Shown here piece by piece: positions 26,584-33,768 of a stretch of DNA of 50,157 nucleotides. This DNA is from JBEVNR01 sp040507985 (GTDB taxonomy: Bacteria; Pseudomonadota; Alphaproteobacteria; Rickettsiales; UBA6187): contig JBEVNR010000022.1 in the NCBI GenBank assembly GCA_040507985.1, positions 1 through 50,157 of the forward strand, given 5' to 3'. Within the stretch, counting starts at the first letter, position 1; the number at the start of each line of letters is the position of its first letter. Made by a program: the position numbers and the translations under genes. The notes under the pieces were generated by a model. That model saw nothing but the letters and a program-made list of their open reading frames with translations, made no database searches and had not been told where the DNA came from.

Positions 26584-27144
26584 ATGAAAGGCATAGGCGC
26601 AACGAAAGGCGAACGTCGCGGAGAGTCGGCGCACGGCGGCGACGGCGCGAGGGACGTCTACCAATTTCTTACCTTTAGCGTCGCGGGCGCGTCCTACGGG
26701 GTGAACATTATGGCGGTGCGGGAAATTATCGGCTGGACGCAAACCACGCGCCTGCCCAATTCCCCGGCCTATATGAAGGGCGTGATTAACCTGCGCGGCG
26801 CGATCATCCCCATCTTCGACCTTAAATGCCGCTTTCGGCTGGGCAGCACCGACCCGAACGAAAAAAATGTGGTGGTGATTATGAGCGTCGCCGATAAATT
26901 GATCGGCGTGCTGGCCGACACGGTGTCGGACATTTTGCATTGCTCCGAAGACGACGTGCGTCCCGCGCCGCAATTGGAAGGGGCGAAGGCGCGGGAGGAG
27001 GACGAATATATCGACGGGCTTATTTCTCTGGGCGAAAATGAAATGACCATGCTGCTGAACGTCGAGCGCATTTTCTCGGAGGAGAAGGTCCGGGCCATCG
27101 CCGAACAGGCCGAAAAAATACGAGACGACGTGCGTGCGGCGTAA
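26584..27144 (+). CDS. cheW: Chemotaxis adaptor CheW
   Basis: A 186-residue CheW linking receptors to CheA: YQFLTFSVAGASYGVNIMAV, then the conserved VINLRGAIIPIFDLKCRF and MLLNVERIFSEE. A 25-residue unstructured N-terminal tail precedes the domain. AAGGAGCGAACGC gives a strong ribosome site before ATG 26584. No receptor gene, cheR, cheB or cheD lies in the window; the operon runs only into the small Cys-rich gene that overlaps its end by 11 bp. Confidence 0.95.
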   Translation: MKGIGATKGERRGESAHGGDGARDVYQFLTFSVAGASYGVNIMAVREIIGWTQTTRLPNSPAYMKGVINLRGAIIPIFDLKCRFRLGSTDPNEKNVVVIMSVADKLIGVLADTVSDILHCSEDDVRPAPQLEGAKAREEDEYIDGLISLGENEMTMLLNVERIFSEEKVRAIAEQAEKIRDDVRAA

Positions 27145-27460
27145 TATTTTTTTCGCATTTATCGCGATTTTTTGGCTTTTATGGGGCGTTGAAGCGCGTG
27201 CGCTGTCACAATACGGACGCGCCTGCGAATATAATAAAAGCTGCGTCAAGTGCAAGGAAGATGTGAAATGCCTGCAATGCATGCAAAATTGTTATAACAT
27301 GTACGGCGAGGCCGATACGAAAGTGGGCGAAAAAATGTCCCGCGACGAGTTTTGCCGAAAAAATCAGGGCAAATGGTGCTACGCCCAATGCTGGGATCCG
27401 GACGACACAAAAGCCGAAGACTATGTCAGCACCAAACCCGTGTGCAGTCGGGCGTATTAG
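27134..27460 (+). CDS. Small secreted Cys-rich protein, unknown
   Basis: A 108-residue protein that I do not recognise. The N-terminus (NIFFAFIAIFWLLWGVEARA) is a good signal peptide. The mature about 85 residues hold ten cysteines with a repeated CxxC-like spacing (CVKC, CLQCMQNC) then FCRK, WCYAQC and VC. Such a protein likely folds through disulfides or binds metal in the periplasm. It starts at GTG 27134 inside the cheW 3' end (11-bp overlap, other frame), so it is cotranslated with cheW. A repeat copy follows just after its stop. Confidence 0.6.
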   Translation: MRRNIFFAFIAIFWLLWGVEARALSQYGRACEYNKSCVKCKEDVKCLQCMQNCYNMYGEADTKVGEKMSRDEFCRKNQGKWCYAQCWDPDDTKAEDYVSTKPVCSRAY

Positions 27461-27463
27461 GAT

Positions 27464-27480
27464 TAGACCTCTTGCATAAC
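27464..27480 (+). repeat. Copy of the TAGACCTCTTGCATAAC element end
   Basis: TAGACCTCTTGCATAAC matches the ends of the unit at 8086-9472 and the copy at 43967, all preceded by or starting with TA. It lies between the Cys-rich gene's stop (27460) and the folD stop (27485). No inverted partner was found nearby, so it is likely a relic end. Confidence 0.65.
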
Positions 27481-27484
27481 GTAG

Positions 27485-28357
27485 CTAAGGCTCGTTATGC
27501 CGCGCCGCAGCCGCCTCCAGAGTGTTTTGCAGCAGGCAGGCGATGGTCATCGGGCCGACCCCTCCCGGGACGGGAGAGATATAGGCGGCGCGCTCGACGG
27601 CTTCGGCGAAGCACACGTCGCCTACCAGTCGGCTTTTTCCGTCCGAACCGTCCATGCGGTTAATGCCCACGTCGACGACGGCGGCGCCCGGCTTTATCCA
27701 GCTTCCCCGCACCATTTCGGGACGTCCGACGGCGGCCACGACGATATCGCCGGCGCGAACGACTTCCTCAAGGTTTTTCGTGCGGGAATGCGCGACCGTG
27801 ACGGTGCAGTTTTCCGCAAGCAATAACAGGGATACGGGTTTCCCCACGATGTTCGAGCGTCCGACGACGACCGCGTGCTTGCCCGACAAATCGCCCACAT
27901 ATTGCTTAAGCAGCATGACGCACCCTTTGGGCGTGCAGGGAACCAGGCTTTTTCCTCCGGTCGCAAGCGCGCCCATATTGACGGGGTGAAACCCGTCCAC
28001 GTCTTTTTCGGGGGATATGGCGTTTAAGACGCGTTCGGAAGAAGCGCCGCCCGGCAGCGGAAGCTGCACCAATATGCCGTCCACGGCCGGGTCGCGGTTA
28101 AGCCGCTCCACCTCATGCAAAATACGCGCCTCGCCGGCGTCGTTCGGCAATAGCGCGACTTCCGAACGCATGCCGACTTCTTCCGCGCGCTTATGTTTGT
28201 TGCGCACGTACACGGCGCTGGCGGGATCGTCTCCCGCGAGCACGACGGTCAGTCCGGGAGCGCGGCCGGCGCGGGCGCGGAAGGCGTCGACGTCTTTTTT
28301 CACCTGCGCAAGCACGACGTCTGCGGCGGATTTCCCGTCCATTATCACGGCGGTCAT
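27485..28357 (-). CDS. folD: Bifunctional methylene-THF dehydrogenase/cyclohydrolase
   Basis: A 290-residue cytoplasmic enzyme interconverting 5,10-methylene-THF, methenyl-THF and 10-formyl-THF. Active site YVRNKHKRAEEVG with Tyr50 and Lys54, VQLPLPGG, DGFHPVNMGAL, PCTPKGCVMLL, dinucleotide site VVGRSNIVGKPVSLLLL, and PVPGGVGPMTIACLLQNT are all in place. I chose ATG 28357, with a GGAGA ribosome site; the longer frame to 28525 adds a non-family leader. The last residues (RHNEP) and the stop lie next to the element end at 27464-27480, which may have supplied the stop. Confidence 0.95.
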   Translation of the reverse strand: MTAVIMDGKSAADVVLAQVKKDVDAFRARAGRAPGLTVVLAGDDPASAVYVRNKHKRAEEVGMRSEVALLPNDAGEARILHEVERLNRDPAVDGILVQLPLPGGASSERVLNAISPEKDVDGFHPVNMGALATGGKSLVPCTPKGCVMLLKQYVGDLSGKHAVVVGRSNIVGKPVSLLLLAENCTVTVAHSRTKNLEEVVRAGDIVVAAVGRPEMVRGSWIKPGAAVVDVGINRMDGSDGKSRLVGDVCFAEAVERAAYISPVPGGVGPMTIACLLQNTLEAAAARHNEP

Positions 28358-28427
28358 GGCGCGTCTCCGTGGTCGTTGAAACAAGACGCCACTATAGGCG
28401 CGCCTCGCGCCGATTCCAAGCGGTAAA

Positions 28428-29156
28428 TTAAAACCGCCACGCCGCGCCGAGAAGAAAATCGACGGATTCCGCAACGTCGCCGCGCGCCCGGGCGGCGCCG
28501 GCGGACTCCCCGAGGGCGCGCCCATATTCCGCCCCGAGATACGGCGCGAATCGGCGACGTATCTCGTAGCGGACGCGAAGCCCGGCCTCCATGCGCGTCA
28601 CCCCTTGCGCGACGGCGTAGCGTTTGGCGTCCGAAAAGGCAAGCTCCGTTTCAAAGCGCGGTTGGACGGCGATTTTTTGGGTCAAGTACACGTCCCGCGT
28701 CATTTCAATCCGCGCCGACGCCTCCCCCCTGTCGCTGACATAGGCGGCGGCCTCCACGTCGACCATATACGGGGCCGTTCCTTGATATCCCGCCGCTAAA
28801 AAGGCGCGGTCCTCGTTGTTCGCGACGGCGTCGTACCGTGCGCCAAGCCGCACGTCCCAAAAGGGCGAAACGGCATGGTTCCAATAGAGTTCCGTCGATG
28901 CGTTCGCGCGATCCCCGTCGTTTTCCCCTTCGCTTTGCACGTAAAATTTGTCGGAAGGCGTGCCGTACCATGCGTCGACGTCCCATAGCGCCGCGTTTTC
29001 CTCTCCGACGCGATACTCCGTCCGTTTGGCGAAAACGGCGTATAGAGGGGAGTCTTCGTGCATGTTTTTCATGGGAGGCGCCTCCGCTCGCGCGCAGATA
29101 GGAAGAAAAACGCCACATAGCGCCGCCGCGTTTTTACATGTACGGAATGCGCGCAA
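28428..29156 (-). CDS. Copper resistance outer-membrane protein CopB/PcoB-like
   Basis: A 242-residue protein resembling CopB/PcoB, a beta-barrel of the outer membrane linked to copper tolerance. Matching parts are WDVDAWYGTPSDKFYVQSEG, ELYWNHAVSPFWDVRLGARY, and the end FAPYLGAEYGRALGESAGAA with a final Phe, as in barrel proteins. The Met/His-rich N-terminal domain of PcoB is almost absent: only MKNMHEDSP remains. The likely start is TTG 29156 just 3 nt after the upstream gene's stop, followed by a signal-like stretch (AALCGVFLPICARAEA). CopA is not next to it. Confidence 0.82.
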   Translation of the reverse strand: MRAFRTCKNAAALCGVFLPICARAEAPPMKNMHEDSPLYAVFAKRTEYRVGEENAALWDVDAWYGTPSDKFYVQSEGENDGDRANASTELYWNHAVSPFWDVRLGARYDAVANNEDRAFLAAGYQGTAPYMVDVEAAAYVSDRGEASARIEMTRDVYLTQKIAVQPRFETELAFSDAKRYAVAQGVTRMEAGLRVRYEIRRRFAPYLGAEYGRALGESAGAARARGDVAESVDFLLGAAWRF

Positions 29157-29159
29157 ACG

Positions 29160-29501
29160 TCACGACGCCTGTTGAAGCATCAGCGACGACACCGCGATCG
29201 ACAGAAAAAAATCCGTCAAGGGCGGAAGCTCCCTTGCGGTAACGACGCCCGGCGCGGGAACGGGCAGACTCTCTCCCTCGACGTCGTGAAAAAATCGTTC
29301 GTCGTCACCATAAGGGGGCAGATCGTTTTCCGGCGGAAAAATTTCCGGAGAATGAATCGGTAGCGGAGAGGGCCTTGCCGATATGGCGCCGACGTAAAAA
29401 GCGACGGGCAACAGAGCGGGCGAGGACGGCAGGGAATGTTCCATCCATCCTCGAGCCGAAGAAGAATATGCGTCGGGGCGCAAAAAATCGGACGAATCCA
29501 T
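29160..29501 (-). CDS. Small unknown protein upstream of copB
   Basis: A 113-residue frame that I cannot assign. It is Pro- and Ser-rich (SPLPIHSPEIFPPENDLPPY) with a short hydrophobic end (LTDFFLSIAVSSLMLQQAS). AGAGGA precedes ATG 29501; a TTG at 29516 is also possible. Its stop is 3 nt from the copB start, which suggests cotranscription, and this is the main reason for keeping it. In this place copA or a small copper protein might be expected, but there are no Met/His/Cys metal motifs. Confidence 0.42.
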   Translation of the reverse strand: MDSSDFLRPDAYSSSARGWMEHSLPSSPALLPVAFYVGAISARPSPLPIHSPEIFPPENDLPPYGDDERFFHDVEGESLPVPAPGVVTARELPPLTDFFLSIAVSSLMLQQAS

Positions 29502-29745
29502 AGATCCTCTAAGCAAGCCGTTACGTCGTTTTGCGCGACGCCGGGAAGGAAATCGCGCTTTTTATAATAACTACACGCACTCTTTATAAACCGCAACGAA
29601 TTTAATTATTAAAAAATTAATTTACGATACATCTATAACGACGTATTGTATCATGCTTATGCGGAACGCATCCATTTTTTTAATAGACCCGTTCTCCGGC
29701 GGCTTGTAGGATGTAATCTTACGCGAAGAAGCACATGGAGTTTGC

Positions 29746-30267
29746 ATGCCCGTTCGCACCGGCATTTATCCGGGAACGTTCGATCCCGTGACGCTCGGCC
29801 ATCTTGACCTTATAAAACGCGCCGCCGGCGTGGTGGACGCGCTCGTCGTCGCCATTGCGGAAGGCAGCGCCAAGACCGCGCTGTTTAGCGTGGAGGCGCG
29901 CAAGGAGCTTCTCGCGGGCGACATATCGGACATGAAGGCGAAAGGCGAATTGCCCGAGGAGGCAAGCGTGACGGTGGCGTCGTTTTCCGGATTGTTGGTC
30001 GATTTCGCCGCCGGACAGCGGGCGACGATGATTATACGGGGGTTGCGCGCCGTGTCGGATTACGATTATGAAATGCAAATGGCGGGAGTGAACGCCCGCC
30101 TTAACCCGCACGTTCCCACGGTTTTCCTGGCGGCCTCGGAATGCCATCAATTCGTGGCGTCGCGCTGGGCGAAGGAGGTGGCGCGGATGGGCGGCGACTT
30201 GTCGTCCATGGTTTCGCCGCGCGTCGCGACGGCGCTAAGAAGCGCCTTAGGGGAGGGAAGGGCGTGA
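29746..30267 (+). CDS. coaD: Phosphopantetheine adenylyltransferase
   Basis: A 173-residue cytoplasmic nucleotidyltransferase making dephospho-CoA from 4'-phosphopantetheine and ATP. It has the T/HxGH motif in YPGTFDPVTLGHLDLIKRA (Thr16-His19), the block IIRGLRAVSDYDYEMQMAGV and the C-terminal ASRWAKEVARMGGDLSSMVS segment. GGAG lies 6 nt before ATG 29746. The next gene starts at a GTG overlapping its stop (GTGA), so two more genes are coupled downstream. Confidence 0.96.
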   Translation: MPVRTGIYPGTFDPVTLGHLDLIKRAAGVVDALVVAIAEGSAKTALFSVEARKELLAGDISDMKAKGELPEEASVTVASFSGLLVDFAAGQRATMIIRGLRAVSDYDYEMQMAGVNARLNPHVPTVFLAASECHQFVASRWAKEVARMGGDLSSMVSPRVATALRSALGEGRA

Positions 30268-31043
30268 AGGGCGCGCATCTGGCGTCGCTTATGGGATTTT
30301 TTGCGGCGCTTGCGGCGCAGGTCGCCTTATGGAACCGTTACAAGGCCGAAAAGCCGGATTTCATCGTGGTGCCGGAGCCGCCTTCCCTGCGGTCCGTCGA
30401 GGCGTACAGCCTGGGCGACAAGGAATTATATTTCCGTAAGCTCGTCTTTACCCTGCAAAACGCGGGAGACACGTTCGGGCGCTTTACCGCGCTGCGCGAA
30501 TATGACTACGCCAAGCTGTCGGAGTGGTTTACTTTAGCCGACGCGCTGGACAAGCGTTCCGAAGCGACGCCGACCATGGCGGGATATTATTATTCCCAGA
30601 CGCAAAACGTGCCGGACACGCAATACGTCGTCGATTATTTAGTGGCGCACGTGAAGCGGAACGCCGACGCTCCCGAAAAAAAATGGTGGTGGCTGGTACA
30701 GGCGATCTATCTGGCGGAGCACCGGCTGAACGACACGAAGCAAGCCCTTAACATCGCCTATATGTTGGAAGATTTTCCCGCGTCCGCCGTGCCGATATGG
30801 GCGAAGCAAATGCCGGCCTTCCTGCACGAAAAACGCGGCGAAAATGAGGCCGCCCTGCGCATTATGGACATGGCGTTTAAGCAATATTCCGAAAACGACC
30901 ATATTTCGGAGGGCGAATTGAATTTCATTCAAAATTTCATTCGCAACCGCATAGAGGCGTTGCCCGATTCGGGAACGCTCGATAAAAACGTGGACGCCTA
31001 TCGCGCCAAGAGGGGCCTGGGCGCCTATCCCGAGAAAAAATGA
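30264..31043 (+). CDS. Unknown protein with N-terminal membrane anchor and helical repeat-like region
   Basis: A 259-residue protein not recognised. An N-terminal hydrophobic segment (GAHLASLMGFFAALAAQVAL) may anchor it or be a signal. The rest is helical, and the layout (FGRFTALREYDYAKLSEWFT; WWLVQAIYLAEHRLNDTKQA; NEAALRIMDMAFKQYS) resembles TPR-like repeats. The start is GTG 30264 with a GGGAGGGAAGGG ribosome site and overlaps the coaD stop. It overlaps the next gene by ATGA. Likely a periplasmic or membrane-facing scaffold; no function can be given. Confidence 0.72.
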   Translation: MKGAHLASLMGFFAALAAQVALWNRYKAEKPDFIVVPEPPSLRSVEAYSLGDKELYFRKLVFTLQNAGDTFGRFTALREYDYAKLSEWFTLADALDKRSEATPTMAGYYYSQTQNVPDTQYVVDYLVAHVKRNADAPEKKWWWLVQAIYLAEHRLNDTKQALNIAYMLEDFPASAVPIWAKQMPAFLHEKRGENEAALRIMDMAFKQYSENDHISEGELNFIQNFIRNRIEALPDSGTLDKNVDAYRAKRGLGAYPEKK

Positions 31044-31801
31044 ACGCCGATCCGCTTCGTCGCCTTCTCTATGAACGCGCGGCGGCGCGGTATGACCGTT
31101 ATGCCGAAGGGCATAGGTCGATAGCGGAGGCCCTGGCGCAATTTGCCGCGTCCCATCTACCGGAAGGCGCAATGTGTCTGGACGTCGCCGCCGGCGCCGG
31201 CGCCGTCGCGCATGCTGCCTCTATTTGCAAGAACGCGCGTTTTATATGCGCCGATGCGTCTTTGGCGATGTGCCGCCGCAACGCATTTCCCTCCGTCGCG
31301 TGCGACATGGTCGCTCTGCCGTTTAGAAACGGCGCTTTCGACGTCGCTTATTGTTCCATGGCCTTGCATTGGGCGCAAGACGCGACGCAGGCGTTGCGCG
31401 AAATGCGTCGGGTGGCTCCGTTTGCCGCCATTGCCGTTCCCGTGGAAGGATCTCTCTCTCGCCTGCACGACGCCATCGCGAACGCGTCGCCGAACTTGCG
31501 CGTTTTTTCTTTTCCGCGCGTAGACGGATTGCTGGACGCCGCGCAAGAGGCGGGATGGAAGGTGCGCGCGCATAACGTCGCCTTACGGCCCGTGACGTTT
31601 CTTTCCGCCGCCGACGCGCTGCGCCACGTGCGGGGATGGGGAGGAAACAATCCGGCGGGCGATAAAAAGACGCCTTACGTCGGGCGCGGCGCGCTGCTTC
31701 GCCTGCAAGAGGCGTTCGACAAGGCGGACGCGGCGCAAGAGACGTGGCGCGTTCTCTACGCCGCGCTTCAGAAAACTGGAGGCAAAGAAAAAATCGCGTA
31801 A
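31040..31801 (+). CDS. SAM-dependent methyltransferase, BioC-like
   Basis: A 253-residue class I methyltransferase. SAM-binding motif I is MCLDVAAGAGAVAHAAS; the FICADASLAMCRRN acidic loop and VALPFRNGAFDVAYCSMALH motif follow; the N-terminus (YERAAARYDRYAEGHRSIAE) and overall layout match BioC, which methylates malonyl-ACP to start biotin synthesis. No biotin genes are adjacent, so the exact substrate is uncertain and other malonyl- or quinone-type methyltransferases are possible. Overlaps the previous gene by ATGA. Confidence 0.75.
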   Translation: MNADPLRRLLYERAAARYDRYAEGHRSIAEALAQFAASHLPEGAMCLDVAAGAGAVAHAASICKNARFICADASLAMCRRNAFPSVACDMVALPFRNGAFDVAYCSMALHWAQDATQALREMRRVAPFAAIAVPVEGSLSRLHDAIANASPNLRVFSFPRVDGLLDAAQEAGWKVRAHNVALRPVTFLSAADALRHVRGWGGNNPAGDKKTPYVGRGALLRLQEAFDKADAAQETWRVLYAALQKTGGKEKIA

Positions 31802-31805
31802 GATT

Positions 31806-32092
31806 AGGGCAAAGACGTCAATCGTTACTTATAAATTTAAAAAGCAATAAACAGTATTAATTCCATCGTTTATGGTAATAATTACCGCAAAATTCGTCAT
31901 TCCCGCGCAGGCGGAAATCCGGACGGATAAGAAACTTGTGCGCAAAGCGTACTTCAATTTCTTTTAGCGAACGTTGAGCGTGCTTCGCACGCAAGCATTG
32001 CATGACCCTGGATTCCTGCCTGCGCGGGAATGACGAACATTGATATGTTAAACATGAATTATTAATGCGTTAATTGATGTTTTTACCCTGAT
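31806..32092. repeat. Nested inverted-repeat element
   Basis: An inner element (31893-32037, 145 bp) has 28-bp inverted ends with two mismatches, reading TTCGTCATTCCCGCGCAGG inwards, a well-known type in many genomes, and an internal GCGTGC-TTC-GCACGC hairpin near 31978-31992. It sits inside an outer, weaker inverted pair: 31806-31840 (AGGGCAAAGACGTCAAT) and 32056-32092 (the complement reads AGGGTAAAAACATCAATTAA). The outer sequence recurs at 37917-37955. No gene lies within 31802-32238. Confidence 0.75.
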
Positions 32093-32238
32093 CTTTACTC
32101 TGAAGATGACAAGCGATGCCTTGACAAACGTTAATTATTTTGTAAAATTGGCTTTACCCTTACTCACCTCGCAGCAATTCGCTATATTCGTCATCTTTTT
32201 CCATTTCGTCCGCTTCAATTGAATAACGTCGCGACAAA

Positions 32239-32967
32239 ATGAGAAGGCATCATCTCATACATTTTGCGATCTGGTTGATATTCCTCTTGTGTGCGGTCGT
32301 ACCTTGTGGAATCGGGCTGTATAACGTCCTGAGAAACCATAACGCCGTCGACGATTTTTTGAGGACGCGCGAAATCCCTCGGTTCGGAAATGCAAGCGCT
32401 TTTGACGCCGTGCATAATAACGATGGAAAAGTAATCCTTTCCGTAAACATACATTCCTCGTTTTCCAAAGACGCCGAATCTTTTCTTGGCCTAATTAAAC
32501 TAGCAAGGCCTTGCGGCATTGGGGCGATATGTATTATATGCATAATATCTTTATTGATAGCATTGCCTTTCATTAATACGCACCCCAAAAAGGATAAAGA
32601 AACATGGTGGACGCTTGGCTGCATTTTCCTTGCCGGAAACGTGGTCGGCTTGTCATGCATGGCAGCCGCAACCGCATATGCTAAAAGAGCCGACACTAAA
32701 CTCATCGCTATTTTGCGGAGAACGGATAGTTTGCCCGTTTCGGAGGCGCCCCGCTATAACAACCTCATCCCGTGGTATGTATTTGCGGCGATTGCAGGAT
32801 TTTATGCTATCACTATGATCGTGACGCCTTTTGCGTATTATTGCGTGAGGAAGATGCGTTCCAAACGCTTTATGACGCCCGTCCCTACCCAAGATAAGGA
32901 AATACACATTACTTCATCCGATTGTACTGAAGCTGACCGGGAAGAGGAGAAGGACGATGAACCGTAG
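32239..32967 (+). CDS. Unknown membrane protein with about four membrane segments
   Basis: A 242-residue protein not recognised. Hydrophobic segments lie at about residues 8-28 (FAIWLIFLLCAVVPCGIGLY), 90-112 (CGIGAICIICIISLLIALPF), 125-147 and 178-203 (WYVFAAIAGFYAITMIVTPF), with a charged C-terminal tail (DREEEKDDEP). No transporter or enzyme motif is seen. The start at ATG 32239 has only a weak ribosome site. The local GC content is lower than in the core genes and the nested repeat is just upstream. Confidence 0.58.
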   Translation: MRRHHLIHFAIWLIFLLCAVVPCGIGLYNVLRNHNAVDDFLRTREIPRFGNASAFDAVHNNDGKVILSVNIHSSFSKDAESFLGLIKLARPCGIGAICIICIISLLIALPFINTHPKKDKETWWTLGCIFLAGNVVGLSCMAAATAYAKRADTKLIAILRRTDSLPVSEAPRYNNLIPWYVFAAIAGFYAITMIVTPFAYYCVRKMRSKRFMTPVPTQDKEIHITSSDCTEADREEEKDDEP

Positions 32968-33248
32968 GTTGATCCGAAAAATATCATGAGTCACGTCGCC
33001 TAGATTTTGACGCCGGCGTTGATGCCGTCACCAAACCGGATGATCAAAGCCTCTTTTCAGGCGTCACGCTACTTAGCTTAGAGCAGTCGCTTTGATCTAT
33101 CGATCTGCTAGCGGAAGAAGAAATGGCAGGATCCATCAGGTAAGTTTTTCTTAGTTTGTTGGCGCAACGGCTCAAGGATATTTTATGCCGCAGGCGGCAA
33201 CCCTATAAAAAAAATAAAATCAAAAATGCCTCTAACGCCAAATTCTCC
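32968..33248. other. Spacer with a short coding-like remnant
   Basis: No complete gene. 33004-33093 reads in one frame with no stop until TGA (DFDAGVDAVTKPDDQSLFSG), and 33112-33220 gives a second stop-free stretch in another frame; both could be gene debris. No start codon or ribosome site fits either. Confidence 0.3.
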
Positions 33249-33752
33249 CTACGCCTTAATCTTAAAGCCGCCAGGTTCGTTCGTTTTTTCGGCGGAAGGC
33301 GCGGCGCCGAGTTCACCGCTTGCGGCGTCGTAGCGCAAATTGCCCTTGGCGGCGGCGACGGCCAGTTGTTCTCCTTTCGCCTGCGTTTCGTGGGCGTGCG
33401 CCCACGCGTCGCGGACGGTTTTTATGTCGGCGGCCAGCGCGTCGCATAGCGTCGGGGAATCGTGGCACTGCACGCGGCGCAGGCGGTTTTCCACGTCTTC
33501 GTAAAAACGCGCGAGGGCGACGGCGCTTTGCCCGCCCTTTTCATGGTCGACGGCGCCGCGCAAGCCGTTGACGATGGTCGTGGCGCGGTCGATCGCCTTC
33601 CAGCGCCCTTCCCAGTCTTTCTGCCGTATCGCTTCCTTGCCCTGCCGCACCAGGACGATGAGGCCGTCATAGAGCGTGACGAGTTGTTCCGTCGGGCTTT
33701 GGTGGTGACGGGCGTCGCGATAGGCCGAATAGGGATTATGCCGTTCGTACAT
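33249..33752 (-). CDS. fliS: Flagellar export chaperone FliS
   Basis: A 167-residue FliS that holds flagellin in the cytoplasm until export. The N-terminus YERHNPYSAYRDARHHQSPT with SPTEQLVTLYDGLIVLVRQG is the family signature, followed by the helical bundle (KAIDRATTIVNGLRGAVDHE). The C-terminal about 30 residues are a longer tail than usual. It follows fliD with a 16-bp gap and an AAGGAGATAG ribosome site, the usual fliD-fliS order. Confidence 0.9.
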   Translation of the reverse strand: MYERHNPYSAYRDARHHQSPTEQLVTLYDGLIVLVRQGKEAIRQKDWEGRWKAIDRATTIVNGLRGAVDHEKGGQSAVALARFYEDVENRLRRVQCHDSPTLCDALAADIKTVRDAWAHAHETQAKGEQLAVAAAKGNLRYDAASGELGAAPSAEKTNEPGGFKIKA

Positions 33753-33768
33753 GGGGCGTTCTATCTCC

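Noticed and set aside
25702..27282. 526-codon minus-strand frame over cheA/cheW
   Set aside because: Antisense to clearly coding cheA and cheW; it exists because of their codon bias.
28357..28525. N-terminal extension of folD
   Set aside because: The extra 56 residues are not family-like; ATG 28357 has a ribosome site and matches the family start.
31893..32037. CRISPR-like repeat
   Set aside because: Only one pair of inverted arms is present, not direct repeats with spacers. No CRISPR array is seen anywhere in the window.
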